Assembly (NCBI RefSeq): GCF_030695065.1
Contig: NZ_JAUYTR010000007.1
Coordinates: forward strand, 1-64,000
Direction: 5' to 3'
From: Sediminibacterium sp.
GTDB lineage: Bacteria > Bacteroidota > Bacteroidia > Chitinophagales > Chitinophagaceae
Length of the DNA: 64,000 bases
The notes below the pieces were generated by a model. It searched no databases, was not told where the DNA came from, and saw only the letters and a program-made list of their open reading frames with translations. The translations under genes and the position numbers were made by a program. The first letter of the stretch is position 1. Every line of letters starts with the position of its first letter. Below, piece by piece: positions 20,322-28,928 of this stretch.

Positions 20322-21502
20322 TGAAATTACTTCCTTTAATTAAAAATATACTACTTCAATGTTGTATATTTTTTTTTATTTTTTGCATTGCAGATTTAGT
20401 CTATAGTTATATAAAGAAAGAAACTGCACAACAAGTTGTAGACCCTAATAAAGGTTTGCATAAACAAAATCAGTTCGGATTTTATTGGCTTGATTCCTCA
20501 ATAAATAAAGGTAATTACACATTTGGGTCTATCAATTTTCCAATTTATACCAATGAATATGGTTTTAGGTGTAGTAAAATGCAAAGTTTAACCAAAGATT
20601 CTATTGAGTATGTTTTTTTGGGAGATTCATTCACATATGGCGAGGGTGAGTGGGAGGAATCGTTTGTTGGAATTTTTGAGAAAAAATTAAAAGCTCAGTT
20701 ATTTAATTGTGGAGTTCCAAGTTATAGCCCCTCGGTGTACTTGTATCAATATAAAAAAGCATTATTCACTGGGAGATTGAAACAAAGACATAACGTTATT
20801 ATATGTTTAGATATCAGTGATGTTCAGGATGAAAGTACTCGATGGGTTTATCCTGACTCGATCATTGGTAATAGTGATGCTAATGGTATTGTTTTCCCTA
20901 TTCTGAGAACCGGTCCTACTTATAAAGCACAAGACAAACAGGTTAATCAACAAACTAACAAAATAGGCAAGGAAAAAGGAATAAAAGCTTTTGTAAGTAG
21001 CAACATGCTTTTGACCTCATATATCTATGTGGCATTTAAAAAAGTGTTATATAAAAAACAGCTGATAGCGGAAGAAGATGAGGCATTCGCAGCTAACCGT
21101 TATTTAAATAGATCTGGTTTAACGCACATTCCATGGAATGAATTAGATTCAGCAGACACAATGGGTTATAAACCTCTTGGTGTTCTTGGTGGATTAAAAA
21201 AAATAGAGTCTAGTTTAATGGAAATTCAGAAATTAGCTAAAAGAAATAATTCTAAAATATATTTAGTAGTTTATCCTTGGCCTGCGCAATTATTATCAGA
21301 ACAGCGAGTCTTTAACTGGGAAAAGCATTGGAGTTCTTTTGCTAGTGATAATGGCATTCACTTTATTAACTGTTTTGATGAATTTCGAGCGCAAATAAAG
21401 AGAGGGACTAATCCTAAAGATTTTTATATCAGGCAAGATATTCATTTCAATAAATATGGAAATGAATATGTAGCTAATGCAATCATGAAATCATTAAAAT
21501 AG
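20321..21502 (+). CDS. membrane-anchored SGNH-hydrolase-like protein
   Basis: Protein of 393 residues with one N-terminal membrane helix (about 9-28) and an extracytoplasmic domain. The nucleophile block is FLGDSFTYGEG and the C-terminal catalytic pair is in DIHFNKYGNEY, so the Ser and the Asp-His of an SGNH/GDSL esterase are both visible. The fold is used by sugar O-acetylesterases and acetyltransferases (AlgX/AlgJ-like). Here it lies between SxtJ and the carbamoyltransferase. I chose ATG 20321 because it overlaps the previous stop as TAATG; TTG at 20315 is possible. Confidence 0.78.
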   Translation: MKLLPLIKNILLQCCIFFFIFCIADLVYSYIKKETAQQVVDPNKGLHKQNQFGFYWLDSSINKGNYTFGSINFPIYTNEYGFRCSKMQSLTKDSIEYVFLGDSFTYGEGEWEESFVGIFEKKLKAQLFNCGVPSYSPSVYLYQYKKALFTGRLKQRHNVIICLDISDVQDESTRWVYPDSIIGNSDANGIVFPILRTGPTYKAQDKQVNQQTNKIGKEKGIKAFVSSNMLLTSYIYVAFKKVLYKKQLIAEEDEAFAANRYLNRSGLTHIPWNELDSADTMGYKPLGVLGGLKKIESSLMEIQKLAKRNNSKIYLVVYPWPAQLLSEQRVFNWEKHWSSFASDNGIHFINCFDEFRAQIKRGTNPKDFYIRQDIHFNKYGNEYVANAIMKSLK

Positions 21503-21549
21503 CTACATCTATCCTATGTTATAGGTGATATATTAATTCAATTTACTTC

Positions 21550-23415
21550 ATGCAAAAAATATTAGGGATATCCGCTTTTTATCATGATTCCTCAGCCGCT
21601 ATTATAATAGATGGGATTGTGGTAGCAGCAGCTCAGGAAGAGAGGTTCACCCGTATAAAACATACTGCAGATTTCCCAGCTCATTCAGTTAGGTTTTGTT
21701 TAGAAACTGCGGGTCTTTCAATTGACGAGTTAGATGCTGTTGTTTTTTATGATAAGCCCTTACTCAAATTTGAGAGATTAATAGAAACTTATTTTTCTTT
21801 TGCTCCAGCGGGCTTATTATCTTTTTTAAAAGCAATGCCTATATGGATGAAGGAGAAAATTTTTTTAAAAAAAATAATTCGAGATTCTCTTGCTGAAGTA
21901 GGTTCATACAACAATAGAAAACTTACATTGTTGTTTACGGAACATCACTTGTCACATGCAGCAAGTACTTATTATGTTTCACCATTTGATGAAGCTGCTA
22001 TTTTAACAATTGATGGAGTCGGTGAATGGTGTACTGCTTCTATTTGTCATGGTAAGGGTAATGAATTATCGATGCTAACGGAGATGAATTTTCCACATTC
22101 CGTAGGTTTACTTTATTCGGCTTTCACTTATTTTCTTGGTTTTAAAGTAAACTCTGGTGAGTATAAATTAATGGGATTGGCTCCCTATGGTAATCCAGAT
22201 AGTACCCAAACTCAAGCATATGTCAAAACAATAAAAGAGAACCTTGTAGATATTAAAGATGATGGATCGATTTGGCTAAATCAATCATATTTTAGTTACG
22301 CTACAGGTCTAAGAATGGTTAAAGATAATTTATGGAATGAATTATTTGGTTTTCATAGGCGCGATTCAAAAAGTGAACTTGAACAGCATCATTGTAATCT
22401 AGCTTTAGCTATTCAGTTAGTGACTGAAGAAATTGTTATTAAAATGGCTGTTGAGGCTAAGCGGCTGACTGGTTCTGATAATTTATGCATAGCAGGTGGT
22501 GTTGCCTTAAATTGTGTAGCTAATGGGAAGTTATTGCGAAGTGAAATATTTAAAGAGATATACATACAACCTGCTTCTGGAGATGCAGGTGGGGCAATAG
22601 GGGCAGCTTTGGCTGCATATTATATTTATTATAGGAATGTAAAGTTAAAAACAGATTCATATGATTTAATGCGTGGGGCTTATTTAGGTCCAGAATATTC
22701 TGAAAAAGAAATTGAATTAATGTGCCGAAAAAATAAAGCAATCTTTAAAAAAATTTCTGAAACTAATAAGCTATGTACTATTGTTGCTGAAAAAATTGCT
22801 GAAGGAAATGTAGTAGGGTGGTTTCAAGGTAGAATGGAGTTTGGCCCTCGTGCTTTAGGCAATAGAAGTATTCTAGGAGATCCACGTAACATTGATATGC
22901 AACAGCGTATCAATATTAAAATCAAATATAGGGAGGGCTTTCGTCCATTCGCCCCCTCTGTATTAGAAGAGGATGTTTATCAATTTTTTGAAATTGAAAA
23001 CCCTTCCCCATATATGTTAATGGTAGCTCCTGTAAAAAAAGAAATGCGATTTGATTTGCCTCCTGATTACATGGAAAAATCCTTAAAAGAAAAATTATCT
23101 TTTAAACGAAGTCGAATACAATCCGTTACCCACATTGATTATTCAGCTAGAATTCAGACAGTAAACAAAGAAACAAATCCGAGATATTGGCAATTACTCC
23201 AATCTATTAAAACAATAACAGGCTTTGGGATGGTTGTGAATACAAGTTTTAATGTAAGAGGAGAGCCAATTGTTTGTACTCCACACGATGCATTTAGATG
23301 TTTCATGAGCACAGATATGGATTTTCTAGTTATCAATGATTATATTTTTTCTAAAGTAGAACAAACAGAATGGCAGAACAAAGAAAAATGGGTGCTGCAA
23401 TTCAAAGAAGATTAA
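21550..23415 (+). CDS. carbamoyltransferase, NodU/CmcH/SxtI family
   Basis: Protein of 621 residues with both parts of the family. The N-terminal Kae1-like domain has the metal/ATP motif HHLSHAASTYY and the substrate loop LGFKVNSGEYKLMGLAPYG. The C-terminal YrdC-related domain carries FQGRMEFGPRALGNRSILGDPR in shortened form. These enzymes use carbamoyl phosphate and ATP to carbamoylate a hydroxyl, here presumably on a sugar. Position directly after SxtK-, SxtJ- and SGNH-type proteins suggests that these four genes form one decoration module. Confidence 0.92.
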   Translation: MQKILGISAFYHDSSAAIIIDGIVVAAAQEERFTRIKHTADFPAHSVRFCLETAGLSIDELDAVVFYDKPLLKFERLIETYFSFAPAGLLSFLKAMPIWMKEKIFLKKIIRDSLAEVGSYNNRKLTLLFTEHHLSHAASTYYVSPFDEAAILTIDGVGEWCTASICHGKGNELSMLTEMNFPHSVGLLYSAFTYFLGFKVNSGEYKLMGLAPYGNPDSTQTQAYVKTIKENLVDIKDDGSIWLNQSYFSYATGLRMVKDNLWNELFGFHRRDSKSELEQHHCNLALAIQLVTEEIVIKMAVEAKRLTGSDNLCIAGGVALNCVANGKLLRSEIFKEIYIQPASGDAGGAIGAALAAYYIYYRNVKLKTDSYDLMRGAYLGPEYSEKEIELMCRKNKAIFKKISETNKLCTIVAEKIAEGNVVGWFQGRMEFGPRALGNRSILGDPRNIDMQQRINIKIKYREGFRPFAPSVLEEDVYQFFEIENPSPYMLMVAPVKKEMRFDLPPDYMEKSLKEKLSFKRSRIQSVTHIDYSARIQTVNKETNPRYWQLLQSIKTITGFGMVVNTSFNVRGEPIVCTPHDAFRCFMSTDMDFLVINDYIFSKVEQTEWQNKEKWVLQFKED

Positions 23416-23421
23416 TTTGAT

Positions 23422-25284
23422 ATGATCGCAAAATATTTTAATCTAATAAGTAATATGGGGTTGCGTTACGTCCTATATAGGATTTATCTTCTTCTCTCAA
23501 TACGGTTTAGGTTGTATGAAAAAAAATTCCCAATAAATCCAGTAGAAAAAAAATTTGATTCGTTTGAAATTTGGTGTTCATCCGCAGGTTTATTAGATGG
23601 TAATCGATTAATAAAAACCACTGTTAATTCTCGAATAAATAATGTACTTGATGGATACTGTTTATATTTTAATAAGCAGTGGTATTTTCTAGGCGAGCAT
23701 TATGATTGGGTGACTAATCCCTCAAATGGATTTAGTTATGATAAAATGCAACATTGGACAAAAATCAAAGACATTAATGAAAAGGACGGAGATATTAAAT
23801 ATGTATGGGAACCATCTAGATTTACATTTATTTATGATGTCATTCGTTATGATGAACAAAATAAAACAGACCATAGCGAATGGGTATGGAAGCGTATAGA
23901 ATCTTGGATTAAGGGTAATCCTATAAACCAAGGGCCGAACTATAAGTGTAGTCAAGAGATATCTCTAAGAGTGCTTAACTGGGTATATAGCTTAAATTAT
24001 TATAAGCACTCTAAGTCGCTAACAGAAGAAAGATATCAAATTATATTGAATGCTATTTACTGGCAAATGAAACATGTATTTGATAACATACATTTTTCAA
24101 GGATTGCTGTTAGAAATAATCATGCTATAACTGAAACACTTGCACTATATATAGTAGGCTCCTTATTCCCCTTTTTTGATGGGGCATTAAAATGGAAAGC
24201 AAAAGGCAAGAACTGGTTTGAAAAAGAAATTATATATCAGATATATGAAGATGGTACTTATTTGCAGTTTAGTCATAACTATCATCGCGTAGTTGTTCAA
24301 TTATTGAGTTGGGCATTTATGATTGCAGAGAAAACTCAAGACCATTTTCATTATCTTGTTTATGATCGTGCATATTCATCACTCGATTTTTTATATCATG
24401 CTCAAGACGAAAATACTGGTTGGCTATCAAATTATGGTTCGAACGATGGGGCTCTCTTTTTCCCATTAACTGAATGTGACTTTAGAGATTATAGGCCCCA
24501 ATTACAAACACTTCATATTTTTTTAACCGGGGAACCTCTTTACGGAGATGGACCATGGAATGATGACTCTTTTTTTATGAATTCAAAACTTCATTCCCCA
24601 GTTAAATTTAAACCTATCAAACGGAGAAATGGTTGGAGTAAGTATCCTATAGGTGGTTTTTATATACTTAGAGAGTATTCTACAATAACGTTTATAAAAT
24701 GTGGCGGATACAAAGATAGACCTGCGCAAGCAGATGATTTGCATATTGATATCTGGCATGAAGGAAAGAATGTTTTATATGATTGTGGTTCATATAAATA
24801 CAATACTAATAGATCTTTAATTAAATATTTTAGTGGCACACGATCACATAATACTGTAATGTTAAATGATTTTGATCAAATGCTAAAAGGAGCAAGGTTT
24901 ATTTGGTACTTTTGGACAAGGTTACAAAATGTATCTGTAAGTGAAACGAATGATAGTTATATTTTCAATGGAAGAATAAATGTATTTCGATTTATAAAAA
25001 AAGGTATAACTCATCAAAGAACAATTATTAAGAAAAAATATAGATTATTTTGGGAGGTAACTGATAACATTGATAATATGCCAAAAGGTTTGCAACTAAA
25101 TCAAATTTGGCATATTGATGGTAGCCTGAACATAAATAGTTCTATTGCTAGAAATGGTGAAATTGTAGTCCCAGAAATAAAGAAAGGATATAAAAGTAAT
25201 TATTATGGAGTAAAGGATGAAGTATTATATCTTGAATGCAAGACTAATGAATCTTTGATAAAAACTGAGTTAAGTTTATTATGA
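23422..25284 (+). CDS. heparinase II/III family protein (alginate-lyase-like fold)
   Basis: Protein of 620 residues. The N-terminal alpha/alpha toroid carries motifs typical of the family (NQGPNYKCSQEISLRVLNW, AVRNNHAITET, FSHNYHRVVVQ). The C-terminal beta-sandwich begins near GGFYILRE and includes QADDLHIDIWHEGKNVLYDCG. Polysaccharide lyases of this kind cleave uronic acid-containing chains by beta-elimination. Inside a biosynthesis locus such proteins probably trim or edit the polymer during export. No clear signal peptide is visible, which is odd for a lyase acting outside the cytoplasm. The end overlaps the next gene by 4 nt. Confidence 0.88.
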   Translation: MIAKYFNLISNMGLRYVLYRIYLLLSIRFRLYEKKFPINPVEKKFDSFEIWCSSAGLLDGNRLIKTTVNSRINNVLDGYCLYFNKQWYFLGEHYDWVTNPSNGFSYDKMQHWTKIKDINEKDGDIKYVWEPSRFTFIYDVIRYDEQNKTDHSEWVWKRIESWIKGNPINQGPNYKCSQEISLRVLNWVYSLNYYKHSKSLTEERYQIILNAIYWQMKHVFDNIHFSRIAVRNNHAITETLALYIVGSLFPFFDGALKWKAKGKNWFEKEIIYQIYEDGTYLQFSHNYHRVVVQLLSWAFMIAEKTQDHFHYLVYDRAYSSLDFLYHAQDENTGWLSNYGSNDGALFFPLTECDFRDYRPQLQTLHIFLTGEPLYGDGPWNDDSFFMNSKLHSPVKFKPIKRRNGWSKYPIGGFYILREYSTITFIKCGGYKDRPAQADDLHIDIWHEGKNVLYDCGSYKYNTNRSLIKYFSGTRSHNTVMLNDFDQMLKGARFIWYFWTRLQNVSVSETNDSYIFNGRINVFRFIKKGITHQRTIIKKKYRLFWEVTDNIDNMPKGLQLNQIWHIDGSLNINSSIARNGEIVVPEIKKGYKSNYYGVKDEVLYLECKTNESLIKTELSLL

Positions 25285-26513
25285 AAATATTATTAATTCA
25301 CCAGTATTATCTAGAACTTGAAGATCCAGGAGGCTCGAGATGGAATGAGATTACACAAGTTTGGAAAACTATGGGATGTGAAGTTACTGTAATAGCAGGA
25401 ATGATGCATTACAATGGATTTGAAAAATTACCTCGCTATAAAGGAAAATTATTTGTAGTAAATAACCAAGAGGATATAGAGGTGATTCGTTGCCATGTAT
25501 CAGAGTTTTATAATTCAAATTTTATTGGACGACTATGGGGGTATTTTAGTTTTGTATTTTCATCTATATGGGCAGGCTTATTCAAGGCTAATCGTAAATA
25601 TGATATAGTTATAGTTTCTTCACCTCCATTATTTATTGGTATTTCAGGCTATATTATTTCAAAATTTAAACGAATACCTTTAGTTTTTGAAATTAGAGAT
25701 CTCTGGCCAGAGTCAGCAATTGACACAGGAATTGTTACTAATAAATTAGTAATTAAGCTTGCCTATTTTCTTGAAGCATTTATTTATAAGAAGGCGAAAA
25801 TGATAAATGTTTTGACCCCAGCCTTTCGAACAATATTAATTGAGAAAAAGGAAGTTCAGCCTCAGAAAATTATTTTAATTCCTAATGCTGCAGACTTCTC
25901 ATTTTCTGATCAATTACTTAATAATTTTGATTCAGTAACTTTCAGAAAGCAAAATGGCATTGATGATAAATTTGTTATCACCTACGTAGGAGCACATGGA
26001 GTAGCAAATCACTTAATTCAACTAATTGAAGCTGCAGAAAACTTACAAAATACTAATGTAATATTCCAATTAATTGGGGATGGGATGCAGAAAAAAATGT
26101 TGAAGGAAGAGGTAATGAAGCGTGGTTTAAAAAATGTTATTTTCTTAGATAGTGTCCCTAAAAATGAAGTATTTAAATATATAATAGCTTCTGATTTAGG
26201 CACATCGGTTCTAAAAAAAGTTGATACTTTCAAAACTGTATATAGTAATAAAACTTTTGATTATATGGCTTGCAAAAAGCCAATTTTGTTACTAATTGAC
26301 GGTGTTTCTAGAACCTTGGTTGAAACTGCAGTTTGTGGTATTTATGCAGAGCCAGAAAATGTTAATGAAATTGTATCAAAAATTAAGTATTATCTAAATA
26401 ATAAAACATTGCTTGCTCAACATGGTGAAAATGGTTATCACTATGCAAAAAATAATTTCGATAGAATAAAACTGGCTGAAAAATACTTTGATGCTATTTC
26501 GAAAATACTCTAG
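25281..26513 (+). CDS. glycosyltransferase family 4, WbuB-like
   Basis: Protein of 410 residues that begins MKILLIHQYYLELEDPGGSR, a start shared by WbuB/FnlC-region transferases that often add N-acetyl-fucosamine. It also carries IRDLWPESAIDTG, typical of this branch, and a GT-B donor domain with VITYVGAHGVANHL. The EX7E motif is degenerate. It lies just before the bacillosamine-type genes and may add the second sugar to the initiating residue. ATG overlaps the heparinase gene by 4 nt. Confidence 0.85.
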   Translation: MKILLIHQYYLELEDPGGSRWNEITQVWKTMGCEVTVIAGMMHYNGFEKLPRYKGKLFVVNNQEDIEVIRCHVSEFYNSNFIGRLWGYFSFVFSSIWAGLFKANRKYDIVIVSSPPLFIGISGYIISKFKRIPLVFEIRDLWPESAIDTGIVTNKLVIKLAYFLEAFIYKKAKMINVLTPAFRTILIEKKEVQPQKIILIPNAADFSFSDQLLNNFDSVTFRKQNGIDDKFVITYVGAHGVANHLIQLIEAAENLQNTNVIFQLIGDGMQKKMLKEEVMKRGLKNVIFLDSVPKNEVFKYIIASDLGTSVLKKVDTFKTVYSNKTFDYMACKKPILLLIDGVSRTLVETAVCGIYAEPENVNEIVSKIKYYLNNKTLLAQHGENGYHYAKNNFDRIKLAEKYFDAISKIL

Positions 26514-26517
26514 TTAA

Positions 26518-27141
26518 ATGCAAAAGCAACTATTAAAAGTTTTTGGTGTTGGTGGGCACTCTAAAGTTGTTATAGATACAGCAAAAAAGGCTGGATTTCT
26601 AATTGAACTTTTATTTGATGATAATCCTATTGTAGCAAACATATTTTTGTACGGGATCAAAGTTCTTTATCCAATAGATAATTCTGTTTGCGGAAATGGT
26701 ATTATAGCTATAGGTGATAATACCATTCGGAAAAAGATTAGTCTAAAGCTTGATAATATCTATTGGGAAAAAATAATACACCCATCAACAGTTATTGCCG
26801 ATGATGTAGAAATTGGAGAAGGTACAGTAATCATGGCAGGTTGTGTAATTCAGCCAGGTTCACGAATAGGCAAACATTGTATTATCAATACAGGATCATG
26901 CATAGACCATGATTGTGTAATTGGTGATTTCTCTCACATTGCACCTAATTCTAGTATAGCGGGTGGGGTATTTATTGACGAAGGAACTTTTATTGGAATA
27001 GGGTCGTCAATAATTCAAAATATTAAAATTGGCGCATGGTGTAAAGTTGGTGCTGGATCTGTTGTTATTTGTAATTTAGAATCCAATTGTACTGCAGTTG
27101 GTGTGCCTGCTAAAAAAATTAAATATCATGATGAGCAATAA
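26518..27141 (+). CDS. pglD: PglD/NeuD-like sugar N-acetyltransferase
   Basis: Left-handed beta-helix acetyltransferase of 207 residues. The N-terminal part binds the UDP-sugar (GVGGHSKVVIDTA) and the rest is hexapeptide repeats. The catalytic base His131 in CIDHDCVIGDFSHIAPN matches the PglD active site. Followed by an aminotransferase, a phosphoglycosyl transferase and a 4,6-dehydratase, it fits the last step of UDP-di-N-acetylbacillosamine synthesis: acetylation of the 4-amino group. A NeuD role is less likely, as no sialic acid genes are present. Confidence 0.87.
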   Translation: MQKQLLKVFGVGGHSKVVIDTAKKAGFLIELLFDDNPIVANIFLYGIKVLYPIDNSVCGNGIIAIGDNTIRKKISLKLDNIYWEKIIHPSTVIADDVEIGEGTVIMAGCVIQPGSRIGKHCIINTGSCIDHDCVIGDFSHIAPNSSIAGGVFIDEGTFIGIGSSIIQNIKIGAWCKVGAGSVVICNLESNCTAVGVPAKKIKYHDEQ

Positions 27142-28273
27142 TAAAATTTGGCTATCATCTCCTCATATGGGCGGGGATGAAAAAAAATACGTAAACGAAG
27201 CGTTTGATACTAATTGGGTTGCACCTTTAGGCCCAAACGTAAATGGTTTTGAATCTGACATAACAAGTTATTTAACTGGTAAATTAGAAATGCATGCTGC
27301 TGTACTCACATCAGGTACTGCAGCACTCCATTTAGCTTTAAGGTTATTAGATGTTGGTCCAAAAGATATAGTAATAGTGCAAAGTTTCACATTCTGCGGT
27401 ACAACAAACCCAGTCTCATACCAAGGAGCTGAAATTGTTTTTATAGATTCTGAATCAGATACATGGAATATGTGTCCTATTGCTTTAGAAGAGGCATTGA
27501 AAGCTTATCAGAATAGATCAGTAAAAGCAATTATACCTGTTCATTTGTATGGGATGCCTGCTAAAATGAACGAAATTCAAGCAATTGCTGATAAGTATTC
27601 TATACCGATTATTGAAGATGCAGCAGAGGCTTTAGGTTCACTCTATAGAGGTCAAAGTTGTGGAACTTTTGGGAATATGGCAGCATTGAGTTTTAATGGT
27701 AATAAAATTATTACAACAAGTGGTGGTGGTGCCCTAATATCAACAAACAAAAAATATATAGACCAAGCTAGATTTTTAGCCACCCAAGCAAGAGATGAAG
27801 CACCTCACTATCAACATTCCCAAATTGGATATAATTATAGAATGAGTAATATTGTGGCTGGAATTGGTCGTGGGCAAATGGAAGTAATAGATTTACGAGT
27901 TGCGCAAAGACGTGCAAATAATCAAAAATATCGTGATTTCTTTAAAGATATTCCCGGAATCACATTTCAAACTGAGCCCAATGATGATTTTTATAGTAAT
28001 TTCTGGCTTACTGCAATTCTAATTGATTCCAAATTAACAAGTGGTATATCAAGAGAAACGATACGACTTAAACTAGAAGAAGAAAATATAGAATCTCGTC
28101 CTTTATGGAAACCAATGCATATGCAACCAATTTATGAAGGAACAAGTTTTTTTGGAAAAGGGGTTTGTGAAAATTTTTTTGAAAATGGTTTGTGCCTACC
28201 AAGTGGGTCCAACCTTACTGAGAAAGAATTTGAAAGAATTTTTTCTGCCTTGACATCAATATTTAAAAAATAG
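27131..28273 (+). CDS. pglE: DegT/DnrJ/EryC1 aminotransferase, PglE-like
   Basis: PLP-dependent sugar aminotransferase of about 380 residues. The Schiff-base lysine is Lys192 in FNGNKIITTSGGGALI (numbering from ATG 27131). SSPHMGGDEKKYV at the N-terminus and TSGTAALHLAL are family signatures. It should convert UDP-4-keto-6-deoxy-GlcNAc to the 4-amino sugar. Two adjacent ATG codons (27128, 27131) both overlap the end of pglD by about 11-14 nt; a longer frame from 27098 overlaps much more and is unlikely. Confidence 0.9.
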   Translation: MSNNKIWLSSPHMGGDEKKYVNEAFDTNWVAPLGPNVNGFESDITSYLTGKLEMHAAVLTSGTAALHLALRLLDVGPKDIVIVQSFTFCGTTNPVSYQGAEIVFIDSESDTWNMCPIALEEALKAYQNRSVKAIIPVHLYGMPAKMNEIQAIADKYSIPIIEDAAEALGSLYRGQSCGTFGNMAALSFNGNKIITTSGGGALISTNKKYIDQARFLATQARDEAPHYQHSQIGYNYRMSNIVAGIGRGQMEVIDLRVAQRRANNQKYRDFFKDIPGITFQTEPNDDFYSNFWLTAILIDSKLTSGISRETIRLKLEEENIESRPLWKPMHMQPIYEGTSFFGKGVCENFFENGLCLPSGSNLTEKEFERIFSALTSIFKK

Positions 28274-28280
28274 AAATTAA

Positions 28281-28889
28281 TTGTATAAAAAAATTATAAA
28301 GCCAACTGCTGATTTTATAATAGCCCTTTTTTTGTTACTTGTATTATCTCCAATAATTCTTTTGACTATGGGGTTACTAACAATAGTAAATAATGGGAGT
28401 ATCTTTTTTCTTCAATTACGTCCTGGCTTGTATGGGAAACCATTTAGAATTATCAAGTTCAAAACTATGAAGGATGCGATTGATGAAAATGGCAATCAAC
28501 TTCCTGACGAACTTCGACTGACTAAAATTGGTCAATTTGTAAGATCCTCATCTTTAGATGAATTATTGCAATTAATAAATGTTATAAAAGGAGATATGAG
28601 TCTTGTTGGTCCAAGGCCTTTGCTAATGCAATACTTGGAACGGTATAATAAAGAACAAGCGCGTCGTCATGAAGTAAAACCTGGAATTACCGGCTGGGCT
28701 CAAGTAAATGGTCGAAATGCTATAAGTTGGGAAGAAAAATTTAGTTTAGATATTGAATATGTTAAAAATCAGGATTTTTGGATGGATTTTAAAATTCTTT
28801 TGAAAACAATTGTAAATGTGATTCAAAGGAAAGGAATTAATGCCAATGGGCAGGCTACAATGGCAGAATTTCAGGGCCAAATTGATTAA
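28281..28889 (+). CDS. pglC: PglC-like initiating phosphoglycosyl transferase
   Basis: Monotopic phosphoglycosyl transferase of 202 residues, the minimal PglC form with one re-entrant N-terminal hydrophobic helix (DFIIALFLLLVLSPIILL) and no extra N-terminal helices. Conserved elements are KFKTMKDA, SSSLDELLQLINV with the catalytic Asp-Glu pair, LVGPRPLLMQYL and PGITGWAQVNGRN. It should transfer phospho-bacillosamine (or a related sugar) to undecaprenyl phosphate and so start the repeat unit of the plus-strand locus. The start is TTG at 28281. Confidence 0.92.
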   Translation: MYKKIIKPTADFIIALFLLLVLSPIILLTMGLLTIVNNGSIFFLQLRPGLYGKPFRIIKFKTMKDAIDENGNQLPDELRLTKIGQFVRSSSLDELLQLINVIKGDMSLVGPRPLLMQYLERYNKEQARRHEVKPGITGWAQVNGRNAISWEEKFSLDIEYVKNQDFWMDFKILLKTIVNVIQRKGINANGQATMAEFQGQID

Positions 28890-28928
28890 TTGACATATCT
28901 TTAAAGATGATTCCGCAAAAAATAATCT

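Noticed and set aside
23422..25284. Polysaccharide-utilisation locus with a heparinase
   Set aside because: No SusC/SusD pair, no sulfatase or transporter genes, and neighbours are all biosynthetic.
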